Source: Carnimonas bestiolae
GTDB lineage: Bacteria; Pseudomonadota; Gammaproteobacteria; Pseudomonadales; Halomonadaceae
Reading direction: 5' to 3' (one strand)
Assembly: GCF_051251125.1 (NCBI RefSeq)
Contig: NZ_JBPCZL010000001.1
DNA: 64,000 nt
Under the pieces are notes generated by a model. It made no database searches. It was not told the origin of the DNA and saw nothing but the letters and a program-made list of their open reading frames with translations. Made by a program: the position numbers and the translations under genes. Positions 53,319-63,493 of this stretch are shown in pieces (positions within the stretch are counted from its first letter, which is position 1; the number at the start of each line of letters is the position of its first letter).

Positions 53319-53990
53319 ATGACGCATACCAGCACCGCTTCCCTCCCCCCACTCGACGACATTGTCTCGCGTATCAAGCACTACTCGCCGCGCACATTAG
53401 CGGGAACCTGGCGACGCGCCGCAGTACTGGTATGCCTGTTGGATAAAGACGCTCCCTCGCTACTATTTACGCAGCGCCACTCAGGGCTAAGCAGCCATGC
53501 CGGCCAAGTAGCCTTCCCAGGCGGCAAGCAGGACCAGCGGGAAGAACTAAAGGAATGCGCGCTCCGCGAGGCGTGGGAAGAAACGGGGCTCGGTGCTGAA
53601 AACGTGACGGTTATTGGCCGCTTGAGCGACGTGGTATCGCTGCACGGGATCGCTGTTACGCCCTTTGTTGGGGTGGCAACAGGAACTTACCGGCTAACGC
53701 CTAACCCCGGCGAGGTGGCGAACATTTTCGATATTCCGCTGCAGTTTCTGGCACAAGATCCGCGTGAAACCACCGATGTGATGCGCTTCAGTAATCAGCA
53801 CTCGCTGTTCATTCCGCGCTATCGCTATCAGGACTATACCTTGTGGGGCCTTTCGGCGATGATAACCGCCGAATTCATGCGCGTTGGGCTGGGAATGGAT
53901 ATTTCCCTGCTCAACGCCCCCTCTTTAGCACCCACCAGAGAACTCCCCTCAGTAAGAGCCTCTCGTTACCCTTCGGACTATTGGATGTGA
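53319..53990 (+). CDS. Nudix hydrolase, CoA pyrophosphatase-type
   Basis: This Nudix protein contains the UPF0035-type segment SSHAGQVAFPGGKQDQ and the Nudix box GGKQDQREELKECALREAWEETGL. Proteins of this kind (NudL/YeaB) hydrolyse CoA and CoA derivatives. From the ATG at 53319 (AGG nine bases upstream) it is 223 residues; ATGs at 53241 and 53283 are open alternatives. The downstream oxygenase gene overlaps its stop by four bases. Confidence 0.9.
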   Translation: MTHTSTASLPPLDDIVSRIKHYSPRTLAGTWRRAAVLVCLLDKDAPSLLFTQRHSGLSSHAGQVAFPGGKQDQREELKECALREAWEETGLGAENVTVIGRLSDVVSLHGIAVTPFVGVATGTYRLTPNPGEVANIFDIPLQFLAQDPRETTDVMRFSNQHSLFIPRYRYQDYTLWGLSAMITAEFMRVGLGMDISLLNAPSLAPTRELPSVRASRYPSDYWM

Positions 53991-54667
53991 CACAGGATTT
54001 TGAACTGCCCGCTGCCCTCAATTCAGCAGTGATGGAGCAGTTGATCGACGGCTTGGCGGAGTCGGGCTATGCAGTCATTCGCAATGCCCTGCCGGTTGCA
54101 CAATGCAGAGCGCTGGCCCTGGAACTCAACATGCTGCGTCATCAGCAGGAATTGAGCAGTGCAGGCATCGGGCGTGGCCGCCAGCACGTGCAGCGCAGTG
54201 ATATCCGCGGCGACCGCATCCACTGGCTGGACCGCTCTACTGAAGCGCAGCGACACTATTTCGCGATGATCGAATCGCTGCGGACCGAGATCAATCGACA
54301 GCTGTTTTTAGGTCTGTTTGAGCTAGAGGCACACTTCGCCTTCTACCCACCGGGCAGCTTCTATAAATGCCATTTCGATAGTTTCGCCGGACGCAGCAAC
54401 CGCGTGGTATCGAGCGTGCTCTATTTGAATGAAGCGTGGCCACAAGGCAGCGGGGGTGAGATGGCGCTTTACCCTCAAAGCGATCAGCTTCCCGATGCCA
54501 GCGTTACACCGCTCGAGATCGTTGCACCGGAACTCGGCACGCTGGCGTGTTTTCTTTCCGAGCGCGTTCCCCATGAAGTGCTCCCGACACGCCTACCGCG
54601 GCTCAGCATCGCCGGTTGGTTTAGACGCAATGCGTCGATTGGCGGCACCATCGATCCCGAGTTCTAA
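53987..54667 (+). CDS. 2OG-Fe(II) oxygenase (prolyl-hydroxylase-like)
   Basis: This protein of about 226 residues has the double-stranded beta-helix iron site: His and Asp in CHFDSF, a distal His in PHEVLP and the 2-oxoglutarate-binding Arg in LSIAGWFRR. AFYPPGSFYKCHFDSF is typical of the SM-20/prolyl 4-hydroxylase-like bacterial proteins, which hydroxylate protein or small-molecule substrates. The likely start is the GTG at 53987 that overlaps the Nudix stop (GTGA), though the ribosome site is weak. Frame-open sequence further upstream lies inside the Nudix gene. Substrate unknown. Confidence 0.82.
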   Translation: MTQDFELPAALNSAVMEQLIDGLAESGYAVIRNALPVAQCRALALELNMLRHQQELSSAGIGRGRQHVQRSDIRGDRIHWLDRSTEAQRHYFAMIESLRTEINRQLFLGLFELEAHFAFYPPGSFYKCHFDSFAGRSNRVVSSVLYLNEAWPQGSGGEMALYPQSDQLPDASVTPLEIVAPELGTLACFLSERVPHEVLPTRLPRLSIAGWFRRNASIGGTIDPEF

Positions 54668-54674
54668 GCAACCA

Positions 54675-54707
54675 ACAAAAAAGAAGCGCCCTAGCGGGCG
54701 CTTCTTT
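54675..54707. terminator. Bidirectional terminator, oxygenase / MFS gene
   Basis: GAAGCGCCC and GGGCGCTTC pair around TAGC, flanked by an A run on the left and TTT on the right. It lies between convergent genes. Confidence 0.85.
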
Positions 54708-54711
54708 GTCT

Positions 54712-56160
54712 TCATGCGTCAGGCTTGCGCTGCGCTGAATCCGGATGTTCTGCGCGAGCGTCGAAAGGTTCGTCTGCTTCAGGCAACAGCCTGAGTTCTG
54801 CCAGCGGAGTGCCGTCACGGGCCAACTGTTGCTCGATGGCCAGCGCCTGCTCTTCCGCACTTTCACGCTCGGCGTCTTCTTCGTGCGCATCCAACTCGGC
54901 CTGCGCCTGCTGCGACGCCTCGATCAGCTCTTGGGTAACGCCTAGCTCAGCGCCCACCGCCGAATGCGCCGGTGCGGGAGAAAACGGTGCCATCGGCTGC
55001 GGCGCAGGACGCTGCGAGCGACGCCAGCCAAAGAACACCAGCAGCACCACCAACACAGCGCCGATGCCGACAAAAAGGCCATTGTTGCCCATGCCGCTCA
55101 TTAGCGGGGTAATCAGCGGCGCAGACACCGCTGCACCCAGCGAGTTGATCAGTAGCATGCCCTGGGTCATGCCAACCAGCGCTTCAGGCGGCGCGCGATC
55201 TGCCGAGTGACTCATCGACACCGGATAAAGCGCAAACAGACAGCCACCCACCAAAAACAGCGCCACCATCAGCGTTGCGTAGCCAGCGGCGGCTATCGGC
55301 GCCAGCAGCACCAGCGCCAGCATGACCGCCGCAATGATAATCAGCACCCATTGTCGATCGTGATGATCGGACCAGCGCCCGATCGGATACTGCAATGCCA
55401 TACCACCGACGATCACCATCGCCATCAACACGCCGATCTGATCGAGGCTATAGCCTCCGCCGCTTTGCAGATACAACGGCAGCAAGCTGTATATCGCTCC
55501 CATCAGGATGCCTGAACCGAAGGCCCCAACTACCCCCGTAGGCGTTAAGCGCGCCAGCTTAAGCGGTGATAACGGCTCGGCAAAATCGATCAGCGGCGAC
55601 AGGCGCGGAATGATCGCAATGGGCAGCAGCGACAGCGCCGCCAACATACCAATCACCACAAACGGCATGACTGCTGCCGCCGAACCGGGGGTATCGTCGA
55701 ACAGCCCGATAAATAACTGCCCTGCCGCCAGCGCGCCGTAGTAGGAGATCATGTAGAAGGCGAGAATTCGGCCGCGCTGATGCTTGGCAGCACCGGTCAG
55801 CAACCAGCTCTCAATAACCAGATAAACGCCCACCGTCGCCAGACCGCATAACAAGCGCAGCGCGAACCACCAATAGACGTTTACCCACAGCGCTTGCGCG
55901 AGCGACGACACCGCCACAATCGCGGCAAAGCAGGCGTAGGCGCGAATATAGCCAATGCGCAGCAGCAGCCGCTCATTCAACAGCGCGCCAATGCAAAGCC
56001 CAGCGTAATAGGCAGCGGAGATAAGTCCGATAGCGCCCACTGAAACACCGCTCGAAGCGAGCCGCAGCGGCACTAGCGTGGAAAGGAAACCATTGCCCAA
56101 TGCAATGATGAAGAGTCCCAACAGGGGCGGGAAGATCAACGCAAGCATCTGACGCGCCAT
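54712..56160 (-). CDS. MFS transporter (YcaD-like) with long acidic tail
   Basis: This 482-residue protein has twelve predicted spans. The N-terminal half resembles YcaD/AmpG-type facilitators (NGFLSTLVPLRLASSGVSVGAIGLISAAYYAGLCIGAL), and GRWSDHHDRQW is the MFS loop motif. About 100 C-terminal residues after the last span are cytoplasmic, Ala/Glu/Gln-rich and likely helical. The start is the ATG at 56160 after GAGG. Substrate unknown. Confidence 0.88.
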   Translation of the reverse strand: MARQMLALIFPPLLGLFIIALGNGFLSTLVPLRLASSGVSVGAIGLISAAYYAGLCIGALLNERLLLRIGYIRAYACFAAIVAVSSLAQALWVNVYWWFALRLLCGLATVGVYLVIESWLLTGAAKHQRGRILAFYMISYYGALAAGQLFIGLFDDTPGSAAAVMPFVVIGMLAALSLLPIAIIPRLSPLIDFAEPLSPLKLARLTPTGVVGAFGSGILMGAIYSLLPLYLQSGGGYSLDQIGVLMAMVIVGGMALQYPIGRWSDHHDRQWVLIIIAAVMLALVLLAPIAAAGYATLMVALFLVGGCLFALYPVSMSHSADRAPPEALVGMTQGMLLINSLGAAVSAPLITPLMSGMGNNGLFVGIGAVLVVLLVFFGWRRSQRPAPQPMAPFSPAPAHSAVGAELGVTQELIEASQQAQAELDAHEEDAERESAEEQALAIEQQLARDGTPLAELRLLPEADEPFDARAEHPDSAQRKPDA

Positions 56161-56414
56161 TGACAGCCTCACACGGTCATCTAGAAACGACGAACTACAT
56201 ACGCAATATAGCGGCTGGCGGCGATTTCACATGGCATGTGACGCTTAGCCCACCGAAGGGGTAAAAAAGTGCGCGGACTATACGCCCGCGCCCTGAAATT
56301 GCCAACAAAATTATTGCGCTGCCAATGCGTTTGGCCGACAGCGCAAGCCACCGCCCGCCACCAGCGCCGTTATGGGCTTTCATCAGCGGCGGTATTCGGC
56401 GCGTAGCGCGGCCG

Positions 56415-56900
56415 TTAGTCGCGGAAGTTGGTGTACTGCAGCGGAATTTCCAGCGTTTCGTCGCCCTTCAACAGCGCAATGGCGGTCTGCAGGTCATCGC
56501 GCTTCTTGCCCGTTACACGCACTTGCTCCCCCTGAATCTGCGCCTGCACCTTCAGCTTGGCATCCTTGATACGCTTGATTAGCGACTTGGCATCGGCCTG
56601 CTCAAGCCCCTGTTTAAGCTTTACTTCCTGTCGCGCGCGCACGCCTGACAGCTGCGCTTCCTGCTCATCCATGCAACGCGCATCGATGCCGCGCTTGATC
56701 AGTTTGGCGCGCAGAATGTCGAGCATCTGCTTGAGCTGGAAATCCTGATCGGCTTCCAATCGAATCGACTCGCCTTCCATCTCAAAGCTTGCGTTGACGC
56801 CGCGGAAATCGAAGCGCGTTTCTACTTCGCGGTTGGCCTGATCGACCGCATTGGTGGCTTCGTGCTTGTCGAATTCGGACACGATATCGAACGATGGCAT
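56415..56900 (-). CDS. yajQ: YajQ-family nucleotide-binding protein
   Basis: This 161-residue protein has the family start MPSFDIVSEFDKHEATNAVDQANREVETRFDFRG, GVRARQEVKLKQGLEQADAKSLIKRIKDAKLKVQAQIQG and the end LQYTNFRD. Some members bind cyclic di-GMP and act as transcription co-factors; others are reported to bind RNA or nucleotides. Which applies here is unknown. Single-gene unit. Confidence 0.96.
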   Translation of the reverse strand: MPSFDIVSEFDKHEATNAVDQANREVETRFDFRGVNASFEMEGESIRLEADQDFQLKQMLDILRAKLIKRGIDARCMDEQEAQLSGVRARQEVKLKQGLEQADAKSLIKRIKDAKLKVQAQIQGEQVRVTGKKRDDLQTAIALLKGDETLEIPLQYTNFRD

Positions 56901-57218
56901 GGGCTATTCTCGTCTGTTAGTCAATCTTCAGCGCCTAGGCTGCTGCCGCTAGTAACGCCGGATAAAGCATTATTCTAGTACGTGAACCAAGGCGACGGCG
57001 ATCCCCATTGCCATTTGCGGGATATTCAACGCTCAGCGCTGATTGCAGCAGATCCACTACAGCACTGGCGACTTTGATAGAATACGCTACCAACAGCAGC
57101 GGACACCGATCGACAGATCAGCACCTATGGGCACTTTCTCTGCCATTAGCGTGTCCAATACCGGTATTCAGCGGCTGAGGCATTCAGCGTCGCCGCCCTA
57201 TTGTTAAGGAAGTTATTC
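56901..57218. other. Divergent intergenic region, yajQ / DUF4870-like gene
   Basis: About 318 bases without a credible gene or a clear regulatory element. It should hold promoters for both flanking genes. Confidence 0.5.
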
Positions 57219-57596
57219 ATGGCAACCAGCGATCAACTGCCACCATCGTCTTCACCAGCGGTTCATTCAGACAGCAGCATGAACATGCCTCTGGTCGTAT
57301 ACGTGCTTTATTTGGTGAGTTTGTGCACTGGCTTTACTGCAATTATTGGCGTGATCATCGCCTATGTGTACAAAGGCGATGCCCCGCAGTGGCAACAGCA
57401 GCACTACCGTTTCCTGATACGAACCTTTTGGATCAGTGTGTTCTACATGGTGATTGGCTATGTGCTCTCACTGCTTCTGATCGGCTTCATTATTCTTGCG
57501 CTAGTGCCCATTTGGCTGATTATTCGCTGTATTCGCGGCCTCAAGAACCTGACCGAAAAGCGCCCGCCGAATAATCTCACCACCTGGCTTTATTGA
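57219..57596 (+). CDS. DUF4870-like small membrane protein
   Basis: This 125-residue protein has two long hydrophobic regions (PLVVYVLYLVSLCTGFTAIIGVIIAYVYK and FWISVFYMVIGYVLSLLLIGFIILALVPIWLIIRCIRGL) separated by WQQQHYRFLIRTFW. It ends with LKNLTEKRPPNNLTTWLY. This matches the DUF4870/YggT-like small membrane protein pattern, whose function is not known. The start is the ATG at 57219 after AAGGAAG. Confidence 0.8.
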   Translation: MATSDQLPPSSSPAVHSDSSMNMPLVVYVLYLVSLCTGFTAIIGVIIAYVYKGDAPQWQQQHYRFLIRTFWISVFYMVIGYVLSLLLIGFIILALVPIWLIIRCIRGLKNLTEKRPPNNLTTWLY

Positions 57597-57710
57597 TATT
57601 TGCGTGAGTGATCAGCCGTGTAGCTGCGTCATGGTTGACCAACCATGACGCTCTGCTTGCCAAGCGCTTGACCGCTCACCACTCAGGCCACACACTCATT
57701 ACTGCAACAA

Positions 57711-57832
57711 CGCTTGACGGGGCGCCGGTGAATGCCGGCTGAGATCGCATCCGGGCCAGCGCCTTTTCAGGCAGCGCCCAAATGCAGTCCCGCTGAACCT
57801 GATCCGGTTAGTACCGGCGTAGGAATCAAGCG
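57711..57832 (+). ncRNA. TPP (THI-box) riboswitch
   Basis: All conserved parts are visible: the closing stem CGCTTGA (57711-57717) with TCAAGCG (57826-57832), GGCTGAGATCGCAT in the pyrimidine-sensor arm, and the highly conserved CTGAACCTGATCCGGTTA-GTACCGGCGTAGGAA block in the pyrophosphate-sensor arm. It lies directly upstream of thiC, the classical target. When thiamine diphosphate is abundant it should reduce thiC expression. Confidence 0.97.
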
Positions 57833-57925
57833 GTGCGCTGCCATGGCTAGCGGCGCACTTCCCGCACTGCGGGCACCCGCCCTCCTTACGTTCGGTCACC
57901 GGTTTCTCCACATTGCGGAGCTACC
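57833..57925 (+). promoter_or_regulatory. Expression platform of the TPP riboswitch
   Basis: After the aptamer come GTGCGC...GCGCAC (57833-57838 with 57853-57858), a CCCGC-ACT-GCGGG hairpin and, just before thiC, CTCC...GGAG in which the ribosome site GGAG (57917-57920) is paired. No T run follows a hairpin, so control is more likely at translation start than by termination. Inference from base pairing only. Confidence 0.5.
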
Positions 57926-59857
<1,932 letters not shown>

Positions 59858-60296
59858 CCAGACGTAAAGCATGCTCCAGCGTGCATTGTATTATTTATAA
59901 GGGTGCGAATTATTCGCGCCCTTTTTATTACTCTACGCTTACTAGTGGTGGCCTTTTCCGAAACCGAGACATAATGATATAGCCCGCTTGCCGCACACTT
60001 ATAACAAAACAGTCCTAAAAACTAATAACCTGATCGGAAACGGTTTTTTATGGACACTTTTTATTACACTTCTTTAACATGTTAATCTTTTCTTTTTAAA
60101 AACAAACTCTTACCGAAGAAGATCGGTAGATGTTAACCAGCCTCATTCACCTAAGGTCGAAGGTGCGTTTCTTCCACCCCCTACTATAGTCTTTAATGCG
60201 CAGCCGGAAACGGCTCTACCACGCGTAACACGCACGACACGGACGATTGTATCCTCCTGCTTATTCGAACGACACAAACACTGTAAAGAGGTTACC
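59858..60296. other. AT-rich leader region before the acidic orphan
   Basis: After the thiC terminator (59899-59926) comes a strikingly AT-rich stretch (about 59970-60120, with TTTTTTATGG, ACACTTTTTATTACACTT and TTTCTTTTTAAAAAC) unlike the rest of this part of the window. A -10-like TATAGT at 60185-60190 would leave a leader of about 100 bases before the ATG at 60297. Such AT-rich DNA often binds H-NS-like proteins. Confidence 0.5.
59899..59926 (+). terminator. Terminator after thiC
   Basis: GGGTGCGAA and TTCGCGCCC form a 9-bp stem (one G-T pair) around TTA, with AA before and TTTTTATTA after. Confidence 0.88.
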
Positions 60297-61271
60297 ATGA
60301 GCACCTTCAATCAGAAGTACGACCTCCATCCCCAGCAAAATCTGGGCAATATTTTTGATCACTTCGGCGACATCACCTCGATCATTGGTGACAGCCTGGA
60401 ACATGTCAAAGATACAACTCTAAATGTTGTCGGCGACATTAAAGACGGTATTGTATCGGGCATTGAAAGCGTTACCGACTATATCGATAGCACTCAACAT
60501 CTCACTATCGGTAATCCCGACAAGTTTATTGCCTGGAACTCCTTCGGCTCATTTGGTGGCACTCAAGAACAGGGCCTGATTCCCGACGCCAATATCGTTA
60601 ATTCGCTAGAGCTCGCGCACACTTCTGAAGACGGCGTGTTTGCCTTCAACGCGGCGCTGCCTACGCACGTGGCTTCGACCGTGGCACAGCTGATTCACAA
60701 CTTCGATCCGCTGCCCCTGCCCGGCCCGCTGCCCACACCTGATGATGGCGTTGGTATCACTGGCGTGGTTGGCCCGGAAGGCGCTCAGTTCAAGGTATAC
60801 GACATTATCGGCAAGGAAGCCGGTATTGATGGCCTCGCTGGTGCTTCCGCCAGCGCCGAAGCCGGCCTGTTCCTCGACCTTCAGTGGGAACACAACGACA
60901 ATATCGAAAAGCTGTTCAATGACGATCGCTTCGGTATCAGAGACCTGTTCACTGCCAAAACCATTCTGAAGGATGCAGATTGGGACGCAGTTGACGTCGA
61001 CTTCAAAGCCTACGTTCAGGTCCAGGGTGGCGTTGACGTTGGCCCCAACGACAAAGGCCCGAACGGTCAGATCGAAATCACTCATGACATCGACAACGGC
61101 ATTGCCACTGCGCGCGATTTCGCTAGCGACCTTCTCGATGGCATTGGCGGCCTGTTCGACCAAGACGAAGAAGCCCCTGCCGACGTTGAAGCCCCGACCG
61201 CCGTTGAAGCGCCTGCCGACGTTATCGGTGTGGCTGCTGCCAACGATGGCATCGTCACAGACGTCGCGTAA
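60297..61271 (+). CDS. Acidic Cys-free protein of unknown function
   Basis: I do not recognise this 324-residue protein. It has no N-terminal signal peptide, no Cys, and a strong excess of Asp/Glu over Lys/Arg. An N-terminal helical stretch (about residues 17-65) has repeating hydrophobics (IFDHFGDITSIIGDSLEHV, then DGIVSGIESVTDYID). A Pro-rich bend (PLPLPGPLPTPDDG) marks the middle, followed by beta-like segments and an Ala-Pro-Val-Glu-rich end with APADVEAPTAVEAPADV. The C-terminus DGIVTDVA (Asp then small hydrophobics) loosely resembles type I secretion signals, but no RTX repeats are present. AAGAGG precedes the ATG and a clear terminator follows, so it is a real single-gene unit. Confidence 0.8.
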   Translation: MSTFNQKYDLHPQQNLGNIFDHFGDITSIIGDSLEHVKDTTLNVVGDIKDGIVSGIESVTDYIDSTQHLTIGNPDKFIAWNSFGSFGGTQEQGLIPDANIVNSLELAHTSEDGVFAFNAALPTHVASTVAQLIHNFDPLPLPGPLPTPDDGVGITGVVGPEGAQFKVYDIIGKEAGIDGLAGASASAEAGLFLDLQWEHNDNIEKLFNDDRFGIRDLFTAKTILKDADWDAVDVDFKAYVQVQGGVDVGPNDKGPNGQIEITHDIDNGIATARDFASDLLDGIGGLFDQDEEAPADVEAPTAVEAPADVIGVAAANDGIVTDVA

Positions 61272-61335
61272 TCACGGCTTACTCCGCTAGCGGGTCACTA
61301 TCCTATTGCTCGCTAGCGTGACACTGCCGTAACGC

Positions 61336-61390
61336 AATGCCCCGCATTGATCGCTGGCCTGATAGCCTTTGCTCGATGCGGGGCATTTTT
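61336..61390 (+). terminator. Terminator after the acidic orphan
   Basis: AATGCCCCGCAT (61336-61347) pairs with ATGCGGGGCATT (61376-61387), followed by TTT. The 28-base loop may hold extra pairing. Confidence 0.82.
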
Positions 61391-61414
61391 GCGCTGCTAT
61401 TACTGCCGTCGGTA

Positions 61415-61696
61415 TTACCCGTAGTGCTGCTCGAGATAACGGTTAATATCGCTGGATTCGTATAGCCAATGCTGCTGACCGTCACCCTCAGTGATATGCA
61501 AGCATGGCACCTGCTGCTTGCCGCCCCCCTCGATCAGCGCCTGCCGGTAGGCTGGCTGCTCAAGAATATTGCGTTGTTCGATATCAAGCCCGAGTTGCTC
61601 AATTTTACGTCGCACCATAACGCAAAACGGACAGCTATCGAAATGGTAAAGAACGAGCGTGCGCGAAGGCGCAGTGGCGCTTTGTGCGTTGGACAT
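61415..61696 (-). CDS. Glutaredoxin-family protein
   Basis: This 93-residue thioredoxin-fold protein has the dithiol active site CPFC in YHFDSCPFCVMVRRKIEQL, the cis-Pro in QVPCLHI and the C-terminal YESSDINRYLEQHYG. It likely reduces disulfides or glutathione mixed disulfides in the cytoplasm. Similar short proteins are often annotated as glutaredoxin or glutathione S-transferase N-terminal domain proteins. It has its own ribosome site AAGG. Confidence 0.9.
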   Translation of the reverse strand: MSNAQSATAPSRTLVLYHFDSCPFCVMVRRKIEQLGLDIEQRNILEQPAYRQALIEGGGKQQVPCLHITEGDGQQHWLYESSDINRYLEQHYG

Positions 61697-61807
61697 AACC
61701 TAACCTTATAAATAGTAACGTGCCTCTGATCGCCAGCAGCGCGGCTTACACCGGTGAACGCTGTGACGATGGCGCTTTCCTCCGTTATCGGGGTGATCGC
61801 GCAAACT

Positions 61808-63238
61808 TCAAGGATATTCGGCCAACTCATTCGCCTTTGGCGCTTCCTTTCCGGCACGCGGCGTTTCATCGTTTAGCGTTGGAATCTCCTCGATATCCAG
61901 AATACGCGAGCGATTCAAGACGATCTTCCAGCGCTGAATATCAGGCGCGTGATCGCCCTGCTGACTTCGCGCTATCAAGTTGAATTGGTAACGCTTTTCA
62001 ACCTTACGACTAGACACTTCGCCATCTTCTAAAAGGAATATCCGGTGACTGCCCTGTTGCATCAGGCTGGTCAGCAGTTCCAGATCCAACGTTAGCGTCT
62101 CGCGCGTTTGATGATAACCACTCAAAAAACGCGTTGGCAGCATTTGCGCACGGCTGCGGTAGTGCAGCACTGTCTCACTGCGCTGGCTCACATTGGAGCG
62201 TCGTGCGCGACGAATTTCATCGGGCATACGGCTGGATTTCTTCAAATCGAACCATTCGCGCTGACTGCCCACCACCGTGCCCCGCTCAGGGTCGCGATAG
62301 CGCCTGCGCCACTTAGGACGCCCCTTGCGTAACCACTGCCATAGCGTTTTACGCAAGTCATCCTTGAACACTTCGCGCATGGCGTAAAGCACCGCCAGCG
62401 CCAGCAAAAACCAAATGGTGACATCGCTGAACACCACGTGCAGTTTGAGCACCAGCGCTGATATCACCATCATCACCAGGCCCGTTACCAGCGCCTTGAC
62501 CGCACGCTGTTCGCCACCGCCCAGTTCCTTGGGCTTATCCTTCAAGGTAACGGGAAATTCGATCAAGCGCCGCAGCAGCCGCATTTTGTTGGACATGCGC
62601 GTCGGGCTGGCGGTGGCACGCTCGGAGTTGTACTGCTGGGCGGCGCGATAGTTTTCTTCACGCTCACATAGCGCAAAAATTTGCTGGCGCACTTCACGAT
62701 AGCTGGGCAGGTCGGGCAGTTCAGCGCTGATCGCAAGCATCTCTTGCTGAGTGAACCAGGAGATGTAGTTATCGATATTGGCGAAGTACTTGATCAGACG
62801 ATCTTCAGTGGGCTGATTACGCCTGACACGCCGCAAAATGCTCTCAATCAGCCCGATATGGTCGAGCAGTTCTTGCGGCGAAGCGTCGTTCTCGCTGCCT
62901 TCATCGCGAAAACGTTCAATGATGTCACGCGTCGTTTGCTCCTGAGCGGTCACAAACTGAAAGGCGTAAAGGCTCATGCTCAGTCGGTAGCGCTCAGGAT
63001 CCAGATGACCACGCCCTTCAAGACGGCTACGCACCAGCGGCAGCTGATGTTCGGTACTGAAATAAGTGCGTCGGCTATGGATGGCTGAATGATAAAACAC
63101 GTCCTCGGCGATCACGTTGGTATTCAGGCCCAACTCGTCGGGGACATAAAGATAAAGATCGAGAGAGTCTCGGGTTGGCTCGCGCAACACTCGAGTAACA
63201 CGCAGGATAAATCCTTCCTTACGCTTTACCTTAATCAC
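61808..63238 (-). CDS. Conserved protein of unknown function with two membrane spans
   Basis: This 476-residue protein starts at a GTG after GGGAG. The first ~215 residues look cytoplasmic (FILRVTRVLREPTRDSLDLYLYVPDELG; helical LLDHIGLIESILRRVRR). Two hydrophobic segments follow (VKALVTGLVMMVISALVL and VTIWFLLALAVLYAM). After them is a very basic stretch (KGRPKWRRRYRDPERG) and a C-terminal beta-rich part with FLLEDGEVSSRKVEKRYQFNLIAR. I cannot name the family. The gene is divergent from an rhlE-type helicase gene. Confidence 0.8.
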   Translation of the reverse strand: MIKVKRKEGFILRVTRVLREPTRDSLDLYLYVPDELGLNTNVIAEDVFYHSAIHSRRTYFSTEHQLPLVRSRLEGRGHLDPERYRLSMSLYAFQFVTAQEQTTRDIIERFRDEGSENDASPQELLDHIGLIESILRRVRRNQPTEDRLIKYFANIDNYISWFTQQEMLAISAELPDLPSYREVRQQIFALCEREENYRAAQQYNSERATASPTRMSNKMRLLRRLIEFPVTLKDKPKELGGGEQRAVKALVTGLVMMVISALVLKLHVVFSDVTIWFLLALAVLYAMREVFKDDLRKTLWQWLRKGRPKWRRRYRDPERGTVVGSQREWFDLKKSSRMPDEIRRARRSNVSQRSETVLHYRSRAQMLPTRFLSGYHQTRETLTLDLELLTSLMQQGSHRIFLLEDGEVSSRKVEKRYQFNLIARSQQGDHAPDIQRWKIVLNRSRILDIEEIPTLNDETPRAGKEAPKANELAEYP

Positions 63239-63493
63239 TGCGTTACTCCCAGGAGAACGGATGAATGACGCGACTATGATACAATCGCTCGCATTAACAC
63301 TGGCATGATTGATTGTGGCGGAGCGCTGGGCCTGCCGTTTTGCATCAGGCTGAAGGCGCTCCGCTGCCGACTACGCACTCGACCTCATCGATCAACGGTG
63401 GCGGCGCGACACTCCGCCCGTATTTAGTGCTGCCGCTATTAGCAGCTTTCACGATTTTCCCGTTAACACGGGCCTCAAGGTTACCGACTCTAC

